Of a DNA stretch of 64,000 bases, positions 30,649-38,894 are shown one piece after another. Within the stretch, counting starts at the first letter, position 1; each line of letters starts with the position of its first letter. The stretch covers positions 3,827,001 to 3,891,000 of the forward strand of contig NZ_JACHMI010000001.1 in NCBI RefSeq assembly GCF_014207985.1. The letters are read 5' to 3'. Source of the DNA: Nonomuraea rubra. GTDB lineage: Bacteria; Actinomycetota; Actinomycetes; Streptosporangiales; Streptosporangiaceae. A program made the translations under genes and the position numbers. The notes under the pieces were generated by a model that did no database searches, was not told where the DNA came from, and was given only the letters and a program-made list of their open reading frames with translations.

Positions 30649-32148
30649 TCAGAACAGGCCTCCGCAGTGCTGCGCCAGGAGGGCCCGCTTGTCCGGCTTG
30701 CCGCTCGTGGCCACCGGGACGCCGGGGACCACCGTGATCGTCTTGGGCACGCTGTCCTCGCCCAGCTCCGCCCGTACGCGTGCGGCCAGCGCCGCCTGGT
30801 CGGGCACCCTGCCGGGCGCGGGCACGACGAACGCGTGCACCGCCTCGCCGGTGCTCTCGTCCGGCGCGCCCACCACGTACGCCTCGTCCACGTCCGGATG
30901 GCCGGTCAGCACCCGCTCGATCGGCCCCGCGTACACCACCATCGCGTTGACCATCACCACGTCGCGGGAGCGGCCCTCCAGGTGCAGGAAGCCGCCGGCG
31001 TCCACGTGGCCGAGGTCGCGGGTGCGCAGCCAGCCGTCCCCGAGCGTCTCGCGCGTCTCCGCCTCGTCTCCCCAGTAACCGGCCATGATGTACGGACTGC
31101 GGACGTGGATCTCGCCCGTACGGCCCGGCGGCAGCTCGGCGCCGGCCTCGTCGCGCACGCTCAGCTCGACCCCCGGATGCGGCAGGCCCACCGGGGCCAC
31201 GATGCCGGCGGCGATGTGCTCGGGGGTGAGCATGGCCACGTTGCCCGCCTCCGTCTGGCCGTACCCCTGGTAGACGACGGGGCCGAGCCGCGCGGCCGCC
31301 GCCCTCAGCCTGCGCGGGCCGATCGGCGAGCCCGACACCATCAGCGCCCGCAGGCTCGACACGTCCGCCGTGTCCAGCAGCTCCATCATCCGGAACAGCC
31401 TCGGCACGGTGATGATCGAGCCGGTGATGCGGTACCGCTCGATCGCGTACGGGAACATCGGCCGCCCGTCGTCCTCCGGGATCACCGCCGTACCGCCGCC
31501 GAGCAGGCACGGCGCCAGGAACTCCATGACCACCATGCTCGCCAGCGTGCCGAACAGCAGGTACCGCTCGAACCCGCGCGCGAACGCCTCCGCCACCGGC
31601 GACCACACGCGCGGCTGCCACGCCCAGTGCTCGCCGAGCGCCCGGTACGTGATCGCGCAGCCCTTGGGCCGGCCGGTGCTGCCGCTGGTGAAGGTCAGGG
31701 CCGCCACGTCGTCCGGCCGGGCGGTCAGCTCCAGCGGCCCGCCGTCGTCCGGGCGGGCCAGCAGGTCCGCCGCGCCGGGCACGGGGCCCAGCGAGAGCGT
31801 CCGCCCGGTCATCAGCTGCGGCGTCGCCGTGGCCGGGTCCACGAGGACGGCGTCGACGTCCATGGCGAGCACGTGGGCGAGCTGGCCGGGCGGGTAGCCG
31901 GGGCGGATGCCGACGACGCGGCAGCCCAGCGCGTGCGCGGCCATGTGCGCGGCGAACGCCTCCGGCGTCACCTCCGTGCGGACGGCGATCGCCCGGCCGG
32001 GGCCCAGGCCCGCCTCGCGCAGCGCTCCGGACAGCCGCCGGATCAGCTCCAGCAGCTCGGCGCGGGTGACGGTTCTGGCGCCGTGCTCGAAGGCCGGGGT
32101 GCCGGGGGAGCGGCGCAGCGCCTCGATCAGGGGGTGCGGGAAGAGCAT
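30649..32148 (-). CDS. AMP-dependent acyl ligase (ANL superfamily)
   Basis: A 499-residue adenylating enzyme. The phosphate loop is LTFTSGSTGRPKGC, motif A5 is YQGYGQTEAGN, the ribose-binding Asp is in WLRTRDLGHV, and the C-terminal catalytic Lys is in TSGKPDKRALL. It should activate a carboxylic acid as acyl-AMP for transfer to CoA or a carrier protein. ATG at 32148 has GAGGAG seven bases upstream; a frame 18 codons longer lacks a ribosome binding site. It is the first gene of the leftward operon with the monooxygenase, P450 and antiporter, and so probably supplies the activated substrate. No carrier protein gene is seen nearby. Confidence 0.88.
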   Translation of the reverse strand: MLFPHPLIEALRRSPGTPAFEHGARTVTRAELLELIRRLSGALREAGLGPGRAIAVRTEVTPEAFAAHMAAHALGCRVVGIRPGYPPGQLAHVLAMDVDAVLVDPATATPQLMTGRTLSLGPVPGAADLLARPDDGGPLELTARPDDVAALTFTSGSTGRPKGCAITYRALGEHWAWQPRVWSPVAEAFARGFERYLLFGTLASMVVMEFLAPCLLGGGTAVIPEDDGRPMFPYAIERYRITGSIITVPRLFRMMELLDTADVSSLRALMVSGSPIGPRRLRAAAARLGPVVYQGYGQTEAGNVAMLTPEHIAAGIVAPVGLPHPGVELSVRDEAGAELPPGRTGEIHVRSPYIMAGYWGDEAETRETLGDGWLRTRDLGHVDAGGFLHLEGRSRDVVMVNAMVVYAGPIERVLTGHPDVDEAYVVGAPDESTGEAVHAFVVPAPGRVPDQAALAARVRAELGEDSVPKTITVVPGVPVATSGKPDKRALLAQHCGGLF

Positions 32149-32254
32149 GGTGGGCTCCTCTGTGCGGTGAATGGGCGTTCCCGGAGTGCCTGATGCCGTC
32201 ATATAACGGGATTTGTCGCGATGTTAGGCGGCGCACATCAGAGAGAGATCAGAG

Positions 32255-32953
32255 GTGTGCGGGGTGAAGGTGATCGGCGCGGGCTTCGGCCGTACCGGGA
32301 CGAGGTCCTTGAAAGCGGCACTCGAACTGCTCGGGTTCGGGCCCTGCTACCACATGTCCACCGTCATCGCCGAGCCGTACCGGGTGCGGCAGTGGCTCGA
32401 CGTCGGGGAGGGGCGCTCGCGGGACTGGGACACGCTGTTCGCCGGGTTCCGGTCGGCGCTCGACTGGCCCGCCTCGGCGTACTGGCGGGAGCTGGCCGGG
32501 CACTATCCCGAGGCCAAGGTCGTCCTCACCGTCCGCGACCCGGCGCGCTGGTACGACAGCGTCAGCGCGACCATCTTCCGCAGCGCGCTGGAACAGCGGG
32601 CCCGGCCGCCGCTGCGGCGGCGGGTGATCAGGTGGATGGTGGCGCGGCGGGCGCCCGACTTCGCGCTGTACCCCCGGATGGCCAGGGCCACCTTCATCGA
32701 CCCCGTCTTCGGCGGGCGTCTCGACGACCGCGACCACGTCATCGAGGTCTTCGAGCGGCACGTCGCCGAGGTCAGGGCGGCGATCCCGGCCGGGCGGCTG
32801 CTGGTGTTCGAGCCGGGGGACGGGTGGGAGCCGCTGTGCGCGTTCCTGGGGGTGGCCGTGCCCGACGTGCCGTATCCGCAGGTGAACGAGCGGGCGGCGT
32901 TCCGGCGCAAGCGGCCGCGGCGGCTGGCCAGGCTCATCCTGCGCGGGCGGTGA
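32255..32953 (+). CDS. Sulfotransferase family protein
   Basis: A 232-residue PAPS-dependent sulfotransferase-like enzyme. The 5'-phosphosulfate loop is VIGAGFGRTGTRSLKAALEL and the 3'-phosphate site is VVLTVRDPARWYDSVSAT. The C-terminal part (LLVFEPGDGWEPLCAFLGV and VPYPQVNERAAF) is typical of the Sulfotransfer_4 group often annotated in actinomycetes. GTG at 32255 is the longest start; GTG at 32264 has GAGG eight bases upstream and is equally likely. It is divergent from the acyl ligase operon 106 bp away and could decorate its product with sulfate (inference). Confidence 0.87.
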   Translation: MCGVKVIGAGFGRTGTRSLKAALELLGFGPCYHMSTVIAEPYRVRQWLDVGEGRSRDWDTLFAGFRSALDWPASAYWRELAGHYPEAKVVLTVRDPARWYDSVSATIFRSALEQRARPPLRRRVIRWMVARRAPDFALYPRMARATFIDPVFGGRLDDRDHVIEVFERHVAEVRAAIPAGRLLVFEPGDGWEPLCAFLGVAVPDVPYPQVNERAAFRRKRPRRLARLILRGR

Positions 32954-32956
32954 TCC

Positions 32957-34042
32957 TCAGGACAGCGTCCACTCGCCCTTCTGGCTCGCGATCCCGCTGT
33001 TCAGCCCGAACTGGAACGTGGCGAGCACCGCCGGCTCCGGGACCTCGAACACGATCACACCCTTGCGCGAGTCTCCCGCGTTGACCGTCACGGTGCCGCC
33101 GAAGCCCTGGCCCTCGGTGACGTTCGAGAGGGTCGAGCGGTACTGCTGGCCCTGGCCGTCGATGAGCCAGGCGCCGTTCGTGGGGGCGTCGGTGTAGACG
33201 GCCTGGCCCGCGTTGGCGAGCGTCACCTCGACGGCGACGAGCTTGTTGCCCGTCTTCGGCTTCAGGAAGTCGGAGGCGGGGGTGGCGGGGTTCACGACCC
33301 GGTTCACGGTCACGCTGACCTTGAGGCCGGGGTCCATGCCCTGGACGGTGAGCGTCCCGCCCACCCTGGCCGTGGCCGGCTGCTGCCCGGTCTGCCCCTG
33401 CCCGGTCTGCCTCTGCCCGGTCTGCCCCTGTGCGGGCTGGTTTGCGGCGGGTTGGCTCGCGGCGGGCTGGCTCGCCGCCGGTGGGGTGGCCGCGGGTTGA
33501 GTGGCGGCGGGCTGGGTGGCGGCGGGCTGGGTGGCGGCGGGCTGGGTGGCGGCGGGCTGGGTGGCGGCGGGCTGCCCGATCCCGGTCTGGCCGGTCCCCG
33601 GCTGCCCGATCCCGGCCTGGTCGGTTCCCGGCTGCCCGACGCCGGGCTGGTCGGTTCCGGGCTGGCCGAACGTGTCCGCCGTCGGCTGGCCCACCGTGTC
33701 GCCCGCGGCCGGAGGCTCGCTCGCCAGCGGCTCGCGCGAGGGCATGACCATGGTCGCCCCGCCGGAGTCGGTGAGCACCGCCCGCCTGCCGGTGTCCGTC
33801 AGCACCATCACCACGGCCGCGCCACCGCCCAGGAGCAGCAGCGGAACCCCGACCGCGAGCAGCACGACCAGCGCCAGGTTGTCCCGGAGCGACGGCGGCG
33901 TCACCGGCGCCTCGGGCTCCGGGCGGCCCTGATGCCGGTACGAAGGCGGGTACGAGGGCTGCTGGGGCCGCGGGCCGTACGGCGGCTGCTGGTACGGAGG
34001 CTGCGGTCCGTACGGGCCGGACGGCAGGGGCGGGTATCCCAT
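32957..34042 (-). CDS. DUF4352-type membrane-anchored protein with QPAAT repeats
   Basis: A 361-residue protein. Residues 1-50 are cytosolic and rich in Pro/Tyr/Gln (GPYGPQPPYQQPP). A transmembrane helix follows (NLALVVLLAVGVPLLLLGGG), then an extracellular stalk of Gly/Gln/Pro repeats with five perfect TQPAA units, and a C-terminal DUF4352 immunoglobulin-like domain from about 225 (VTVNRVVNPATPASDFLKP; NKLVAVEVTLANAGQAVYT; VIVFEVPEPAVLATFQFGL). DUF4352 domains are cell-surface domains of unknown ligand. A shorter paralogue with the same layout lies 2.8 kb downstream. ATG at 34042 gives MGYPPLPSGPYG. Confidence 0.85.
   Translation of the reverse strand: MGYPPLPSGPYGPQPPYQQPPYGPRPQQPSYPPSYRHQGRPEPEAPVTPPSLRDNLALVVLLAVGVPLLLLGGGAAVVMVLTDTGRRAVLTDSGGATMVMPSREPLASEPPAAGDTVGQPTADTFGQPGTDQPGVGQPGTDQAGIGQPGTGQTGIGQPAATQPAATQPAATQPAATQPAATQPAATPPAASQPAASQPAANQPAQGQTGQRQTGQGQTGQQPATARVGGTLTVQGMDPGLKVSVTVNRVVNPATPASDFLKPKTGNKLVAVEVTLANAGQAVYTDAPTNGAWLIDGQGQQYRSTLSNVTEGQGFGGTVTVNAGDSRKGVIVFEVPEPAVLATFQFGLNSGIASQKGEWTLS
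33500..33574. repeat. Five 15-bp tandem repeats in the DUF4352 gene
   Basis: A 15-bp unit with core GGTGGCGGCGGGCTG is repeated five times, at 33500, 33515, 33530, 33545 and 33560, with degenerate copies on both sides. It is in frame and encodes the stalk of the surface protein, so copy-number change would alter stalk length without a frameshift. Confidence 0.85.
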
Positions 34043-34230
34043 GGCGCGACTCCTGATAGGGGACGGGACTAATGGGACGTTCCAAGCGCGTGACCGGTTG
34101 TCCCGCGCCCGTAACAGCTTGATCGACTTTTCGCCGCCTCGCCAGCCGGCGTACCGGAAGACGCTCAGGCGGTGATGGTCGGGATGCCCCGGATGATGCC
34201 GTTCGCGGCCGATCCCCTAATGTGCCGTGA

Positions 34231-34977
34231 ATGAGCGGACGTGGAGTTCTTGTCACCGGGGCATCGCGAGGGATCGGACGGGCGATCGCGGCGGCGTTCG
34301 CCGCGCAGGGAGACAGGGTGGCGATCCATCACCGTGACTCCGCCAAGGAGGCCGAAGACCTCCTCCACGAGCTGCCCGGCCAGGGGCATGCCGTGGTGCG
34401 GGCCGACCTGGCCGACCCCGAGGCCGTCAGGACCATGGTGGACGAGGCGGCCCGGGAGCTGGGCGGGGCGATCGACGTGCTGGTGAACAACGCGGGCGTG
34501 TTCTTCCACCACCCCGTCACCGAGACGTCGTACGAGGAGTGGCAGGACGCCTGGCGGCGCACCCTCGGCGTGAACCTGCTGGGCGCGGCCAACGCCGCCT
34601 GGTGCGCGCTGCGGCACATGTCCTCCGGCGCCCGGATCATCAACGTCTCCTCGCGCGGCGCGTTCCGCGGCGAGCCCGACAGCCCCGCCTACGGCGCCAG
34701 CAAGGCGGGCATGAACGCGCTGAGCCAGTCGCTGGCCATCGCCCTGGCCCCGCGCGGCATTGCGGTGGCCGCCGTGGCCCCCGGCTTCGTCGAGACCGAC
34801 ATGACCAACGAGCACCTCAAGGCCCCGCGCGGCGACGCCATCCGGGCCCAGAGCCCGTTCGGCAGGGTGGCGCGCCCGGAGGAGATCGCCGCGGCCGTCC
34901 TGTATCTGGCCTCGCCGGCCGCCGAATGGGCCAGCGGCGCCGTGCTCGACCTCAACGGAGCCTCGTACCTGCGCTGA
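34231..34977 (+). CDS. SDR family oxidoreductase (FabG-like)
   Basis: A 248-residue short-chain dehydrogenase. Cofactor motif VLVTGASRGIGRAIA is at residues 6-20, DVLVNNAGVFF near 85, the catalytic Ser is in IINVSSRGA, and the active site is AYGASKAG. The C-terminus GAVLDLNGASYLR is the usual oligomer-interface end. It resembles 3-oxoacyl-ACP reductases, but no fatty-acid or polyketide partner is near. It is divergent from the first DUF4352 gene and is followed 93 bp later by a membrane protein. Confidence 0.9.
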   Translation: MSGRGVLVTGASRGIGRAIAAAFAAQGDRVAIHHRDSAKEAEDLLHELPGQGHAVVRADLADPEAVRTMVDEAARELGGAIDVLVNNAGVFFHHPVTETSYEEWQDAWRRTLGVNLLGAANAAWCALRHMSSGARIINVSSRGAFRGEPDSPAYGASKAGMNALSQSLAIALAPRGIAVAAVAPGFVETDMTNEHLKAPRGDAIRAQSPFGRVARPEEIAAAVLYLASPAAEWASGAVLDLNGASYLR

Positions 34978-35070
34978 TTCGACACCGCCCGCAATGCCGT
35001 GATCTTCCCGACATTGCGGGCTATTGTGAACTCTCAGGGCACTTCGGGAACTCGCTCAGAGGGGGACGGC

Positions 35071-35940
35071 GTGGCCAAGGGCTGCCTGTACGCGCTGTTA
35101 TCGGTCGCGTCCTGCGCGGCCGTCCTGGTGACCTGCCTCGCCTTGTACCTGGTCGCCGGGCCGGTCGGCGCGGTGTTCTCGGTGCTGGTCGCGCTGGTCG
35201 GCCTGTGCGCGTTCATCGTCGCCCAGGACACGGTGCGCCGCCGGTCGCTGGCCGCCGAGGAGGACCGGCGGCTGGCCCAGGAGCGCGACCACGTCAGGCG
35301 TACGGTCGACTTCGTCGCCGACCCCGCCCTGACCGAGGAGGAGCGCCTGACGATCATCGACTCGTTCGTCCCGAGGCTGCGTGTCTCGCGGGCGCCGTTC
35401 CGCGACCGGCTGGTGCTCGTCCCCGAGCTGTCACCGGCCGCCCGCGCCCTGCTGGAACGCGCCAGGCGGGCCGTGGTGTCCGTCTACACCTCGCAGGCCA
35501 TGCGCCACCGCCTGCTGGACGGGCTGGCCAACGAGGTGCTGCTGCCCCGGCAGATCTGGGAGATCGCGATGCTGCTGCGCGTCCAGACGCACCTGCGCCA
35601 GGAGCAGGACCGCGCCATGCGCGGCCTCGTCACCCCCGAGCTGAGGGCCGTGCTGGAGCCGCAGCAGGAGGCGCTGCGCCGCTCCGAGGCGTCCGTGACG
35701 GCCAGGGTGGAGCAGCTCGAGCGGTACGCGCGCCGCGTCCAGGAGGCCGACGCCGCCCTGCGGGCCCGCGAGGCGCTGGACAACAACGACAAGTACCGCG
35801 CCCTGCTGGCGCACACCGACGACGACGAGGGGATGCGCGCCCTGGAGACGCAGGGCGCGGCCCTGGAGGAGACCCTGGCCAGGAGCGTGCGCGTGGCCAT
35901 CGAGGCGGGCCAGACCCTGAGCCTGGATCGTCAGACCTGA
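35071..35940 (+). CDS. Membrane protein with coiled-coil domain
   Basis: A 289-residue protein of unknown function. Two adjacent transmembrane helices are at residues 5-50 (GCLYALLSVASCAAVLVTC; VGAVFSVLVALVGLCAFIV). The rest is a charged, heptad-rich region from about 55 to 280 that should form coiled coils (RRRSLAAEEDRRLAQERDHV; RRVQEADAALRAREALDNND). GTG at 35071 is supported by AGAGGGGGA. The stop codon lies in the first copy of a 13-bp repeat. It is flanked by the two DUF4352 paralogues. Confidence 0.8.
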   Translation: MAKGCLYALLSVASCAAVLVTCLALYLVAGPVGAVFSVLVALVGLCAFIVAQDTVRRRSLAAEEDRRLAQERDHVRRTVDFVADPALTEEERLTIIDSFVPRLRVSRAPFRDRLVLVPELSPAARALLERARRAVVSVYTSQAMRHRLLDGLANEVLLPRQIWEIAMLLRVQTHLRQEQDRAMRGLVTPELRAVLEPQQEALRRSEASVTARVEQLERYARRVQEADAALRAREALDNNDKYRALLAHTDDDEGMRALETQGAALEETLARSVRVAIEAGQTLSLDRQT

Positions 35941-35982
35941 CCGTCAGACCTGACCGTCAGACCTGACCGTCAGACCTGACCG
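35931..35982. repeat. Four 13-bp tandem repeats spanning a stop codon
   Basis: The unit TCAGACCTGACCG is repeated exactly at 35931, 35944, 35957 and 35970. The first copy encodes the last residues and TGA stop of the membrane protein. Later copies lie in the 60 bp before the convergent DUF4352 gene. Confidence 0.9.
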
Positions 35983-36000
35983 ACGACGGCGATCAGCGCG

Positions 36001-36813
36001 TCAGCGCAGGGCCCACTCGCCGCGCTGCTGGGCGTACCCGCTGTTCAGCGCGAACTGGAACCGCACCAGCTCGGCGTCCTCCGGCACCTCGAAGACCACC
36101 GTCCCCTTGAGGCTGTCACCCGGCTTGATCGAGGTCATCCAGTGGAACGGCAGGCCCTGCTCCACCCGGCTGATCGAGAACGGATACTGCTGCGAGCCCG
36201 AGTCGATCATCACCGCACCGTTCATGGGAGCGTCGCTGTAGACGACCCGCCCCTTGTTGGTCAGCGTGAGCTGGACCGCCGCCAGCCGGTTGCCCGGCCT
36301 CGGCTGCGCGCTGTCGGCCGTCGGCGCCGCGTCGTGGTAGACCTCGTTGAGCGTCACGGCCATCTTCGAGCCGGACTCCATGCCCGCGAGCGTCACCGTC
36401 CCGCCGGGCCTGCTGGTGAGCGGGTCGCCGTCGTCGCCCTTGGACGCCGTCCCCTCCGAAGGCTCGTCGGAAGGCGGCGCGGCCGGCTCGGCGGGCTGCT
36501 CGGCCGAGGCGGGCGGGTCCGCGGGCGAGGCGGACGCCGAGCTGATCGAGTCGCGGACCGGCTCGATCAGCACGAACCAGGCCGTCGCGCTGCCCCCGAG
36601 CAGCACCACCGGCACGCCGATGGCCAGGGCCAGGACGAGGGCCAGGCGGCGGCGCGGCCGGGTGGGCGGGGTCGGCGGCCCGTACCCGTACGGCGGGCCG
36701 GCGAGGTGGTCGGGGCCGGCCGTGTACTGGTGGCCGGGCCCGTACGGGTCGTGCGGCGGCGGCGCGAACGACGCGGCCTCCTGCTGGCGGTGCGGATCCG
36801 ATGGGTATCCCAT
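36001..36813 (-). CDS. DUF4352-type membrane-anchored protein (paralogue)
   Basis: A 270-residue paralogue of the gene at 32957-34042. It has the same plan: a Pro/Tyr-rich cytosolic N-terminus (MGYPSDPHRQQEAASFAPPP), a transmembrane helix (LALVLALAIGVPVVLLGGS), a shorter Ser/Pro/Glu-rich stalk without TQPAA repeats, and the C-terminal DUF4352 domain (MAVTLNEVYHDAAPTADS; NRLAAVQLTLTNKGRVVYSD; GTVVFEVPEDAELVRFQFAL). The C-termini of both paralogues end with NSG-QKGEW/NSGYAQQRGEW. Function unknown; the pair probably arose by duplication. Confidence 0.85.
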   Translation of the reverse strand: MGYPSDPHRQQEAASFAPPPHDPYGPGHQYTAGPDHLAGPPYGYGPPTPPTRPRRRLALVLALAIGVPVVLLGGSATAWFVLIEPVRDSISSASASPADPPASAEQPAEPAAPPSDEPSEGTASKGDDGDPLTSRPGGTVTLAGMESGSKMAVTLNEVYHDAAPTADSAQPRPGNRLAAVQLTLTNKGRVVYSDAPMNGAVMIDSGSQQYPFSISRVEQGLPFHWMTSIKPGDSLKGTVVFEVPEDAELVRFQFALNSGYAQQRGEWALR

Positions 36814-36910
36814 GGCGCGGCTCCACTGGAGGGAGAAGGACCGTCCAAGGATGCGCCCGGCCGCCCGCCCCGGATGGGCGTAATGCCTGTTCGGTCTGGT
36901 ATTGAACCCT

Positions 36911-38740
36911 TCAGCCGCCCCGGGCGGCCCAGTCGTGCAGCTCGTCCGTGGTGCCGGACGCGTCGAGGTTGAGCGCCGCCTCGATCAGCGCCAGGTGCGT
37001 GAACGCCTGCGGATAGTTCCCCAGCATGCTCCCGTCGTCCGGAGCCATCTCCTCGGCGAAGAGGCCGAGAGGCTCGGCCCGCGCGCACAACGTCTCGAAC
37101 CGGTCGCGGGCCTCCGCCGTCCGCCCGGCCAGCACCAGCGCCGACACCATCTCGAACGAGCACAGCAGGAACGCCCCCTCCGGCCCGTCCACCCCGTCGG
37201 CCGTGCCCTCGGGGTCGTAGCGGTGCAGCAGCGCCCCGCCCTCGCCCAGCCGCGACTGCACGTGGTCGAGCGTGCCCAGCACCCGCGGGTCCCGCCCGTC
37301 GAGGAACCCGACCAGCGGCACCCGCAGCAGCGACGCGTCCGCGGCCGTCGAGCCGTACGACTGCACGAAGGCGTCGGCGTCCTGCGAGTAGCCGTGCGCC
37401 AGCAGGTCCTCGCGCACCGCGTCGCGCTCGGCCCGCCACTCGTCGAGCGGCAGCCCGTCCTCGCCGGTCAGCTCCGCCAGCCGCACCGCCCGGTCGAAGC
37501 ACACCCAGGCGTACAGCTTGGAGTACGTCCACGCGCGCGGCCCCCCGCGCACCTCCCAGTTCCCGGCGTCGGGCTCGCGCCACTGCTTGCGCGCCAGCCG
37601 GACGAGCCGCCAGAGCCGGGACGTGTCGTGCCCGGTCAGCTCGCCGGTGACCTCGTGGTAGGCCAGCGCCGCGTCCATGATGTGCCCGTAGGTGTCGAGC
37701 TGGTGCTGGCCGGAGGCGTGGTTGCCGACCCGTACGGGGCGGGAGCCCGCGTACCCCTCCAGGTGGCCGAGCACGCGTTCCCCGGCGACCGGGCGGCCGT
37801 CGATGGCGGCCATGGGCGGCACCCGTTCCGCGTCGCCGCCGCACTGCCGCAGCAGGCACTCCAGGTAGGCGCCCGCCTCCTCCCGGTGGCCCAGCCGCAG
37901 CAGCGCCAGCACGGTCAGCGCGGCGTCGCGGTGCCACACGTAGCGGTAGTCCCAGTTGCGCGGCCCGCCCGGCCACTCCGGCAGGGACGTCGTGGGCGCC
38001 GCGAGCAGCCCGCCGCCCTCGTCGTACAGCAGGCCGCGCAGCACGATCGCGCTGTGCCGCACCTCCTTGGCCCCGATCCCCGCGTACCCGGAACGGGCCG
38101 ACCAGGCCCGCCAGGACCGCACCGTGTCCTCCAGCAGCCGCCCGGGATGGCCGCTGGGCGCGGCACCTGTGTAGTCGAGCGTGAGCGCCAGCGACTCGCC
38201 CTCCCGCAGGACGGTGCGGGACTCGGGCTCCGGCGCCCCGGCCAGGATCAGCCCCGAGTCCTCCTCCAGCACCCCGCCGCGGCCGGTCCAGCGGGCCTCG
38301 CGCGCCCCGTAGTCCGGTCTGGCCAGCACCCGCGACCTGACGACCGCGCGCCCGCGCTCGCACCTGGCCCACCGCACCAGCAGGCGTACGGGACTCATGC
38401 CGCCGCCCTCGCCGGCCGGTGACCCGGCCGGTGACCCGGCCGGTGACCCGGCCGGCGACATGGCCAGGAAGTCGTGCACGACGACCGAGCCCTGCGCGCC
38501 CTCCCAGCGCGTGCGCAGCACGAGCGTCTCGTCGAGGTAGCCGCGCTCGGCCACGGACGCCTGCTCGACGTGCAGCTCCCACGCCCCGCCGCGCCGCCGG
38601 TCGAGGATCCTGGCGAACACGCTCGGGCCGTCGAAGCGCGGGGCGCACATCCACTCCACCGCGCCGTCGGGAGCGACCAGCGCCGCCGTGTGGCAGTCGG
38701 ACAGGAACGCGTACGAACCGATCGGCGGGTAGCCGCTCAC
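36911..38740 (-). CDS. Glycoside hydrolase family 15 protein
   Basis: A cytosolic GH15 enzyme of about 609 residues, of the glucoamylase/trehalase group. The N-terminal sandwich domain starts GYPPIGSYAFLSDCHTAALV. The (alpha/alpha)6 barrel has WDYRYVWHRDAALTVLALL, VGNHASGQHQLDTYGHIM and, near the end, MAPDDGSMLGNYPQAFTHLA, all typical. Related actinobacterial enzymes hydrolyse trehalose or alpha-glucosides; I cannot tell which. Three GTG codons at 38752, 38746 and 38740 are possible starts; the last fits the family N-terminus. An SPAG-SPAG-SPAG insert near residue 110 comes from a 12-bp repeat. Neighbours give no pathway context. Confidence 0.9.
   Translation of the reverse strand: MSGYPPIGSYAFLSDCHTAALVAPDGAVEWMCAPRFDGPSVFARILDRRRGGAWELHVEQASVAERGYLDETLVLRTRWEGAQGSVVVHDFLAMSPAGSPAGSPAGSPAGEGGGMSPVRLLVRWARCERGRAVVRSRVLARPDYGAREARWTGRGGVLEEDSGLILAGAPEPESRTVLREGESLALTLDYTGAAPSGHPGRLLEDTVRSWRAWSARSGYAGIGAKEVRHSAIVLRGLLYDEGGGLLAAPTTSLPEWPGGPRNWDYRYVWHRDAALTVLALLRLGHREEAGAYLECLLRQCGGDAERVPPMAAIDGRPVAGERVLGHLEGYAGSRPVRVGNHASGQHQLDTYGHIMDAALAYHEVTGELTGHDTSRLWRLVRLARKQWREPDAGNWEVRGGPRAWTYSKLYAWVCFDRAVRLAELTGEDGLPLDEWRAERDAVREDLLAHGYSQDADAFVQSYGSTAADASLLRVPLVGFLDGRDPRVLGTLDHVQSRLGEGGALLHRYDPEGTADGVDGPEGAFLLCSFEMVSALVLAGRTAEARDRFETLCARAEPLGLFAEEMAPDDGSMLGNYPQAFTHLALIEAALNLDASGTTDELHDWAARGG
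38414..38459. repeat. 12-bp tandem repeat inside the GH15 gene
   Basis: GGCCGGTGACCC is repeated three times (38414, 38426, 38438) plus a partial copy, in frame, adding SPAG units to a surface loop of the N-terminal domain. Confidence 0.8.
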
Positions 38741-38894
38741 TATCACTCGAACGGGCTGCCCGGCCCCTGACCTGCTTAAACAGCCTCGCCGGACGATGGC
38801 GCGCCGCCCCGGCGGCGGCGCGCCCCCGGGGGACGGCGGCGCGCCCTGCGCTGGACGGCGGCGCGCCCGCATCGGGTGGCGGGCGCGCGCCGCG
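38741..38894. other. Intergenic region with GGCGGCGCGCC repeats
   Basis: Contains three or four copies of a GGACGGCGGCGCGCCC-like unit between about 38796 and 38890, which can also pair with each other. No gene. It separates the end of the cyclase operon from the GH15 gene. Confidence 0.5.

Noticed and set aside
33480..33580. CRISPR-like direct repeats
   Set aside because: The 15-bp units are contiguous, have no spacers and encode TQPAA in frame. They are coding tandem repeats.
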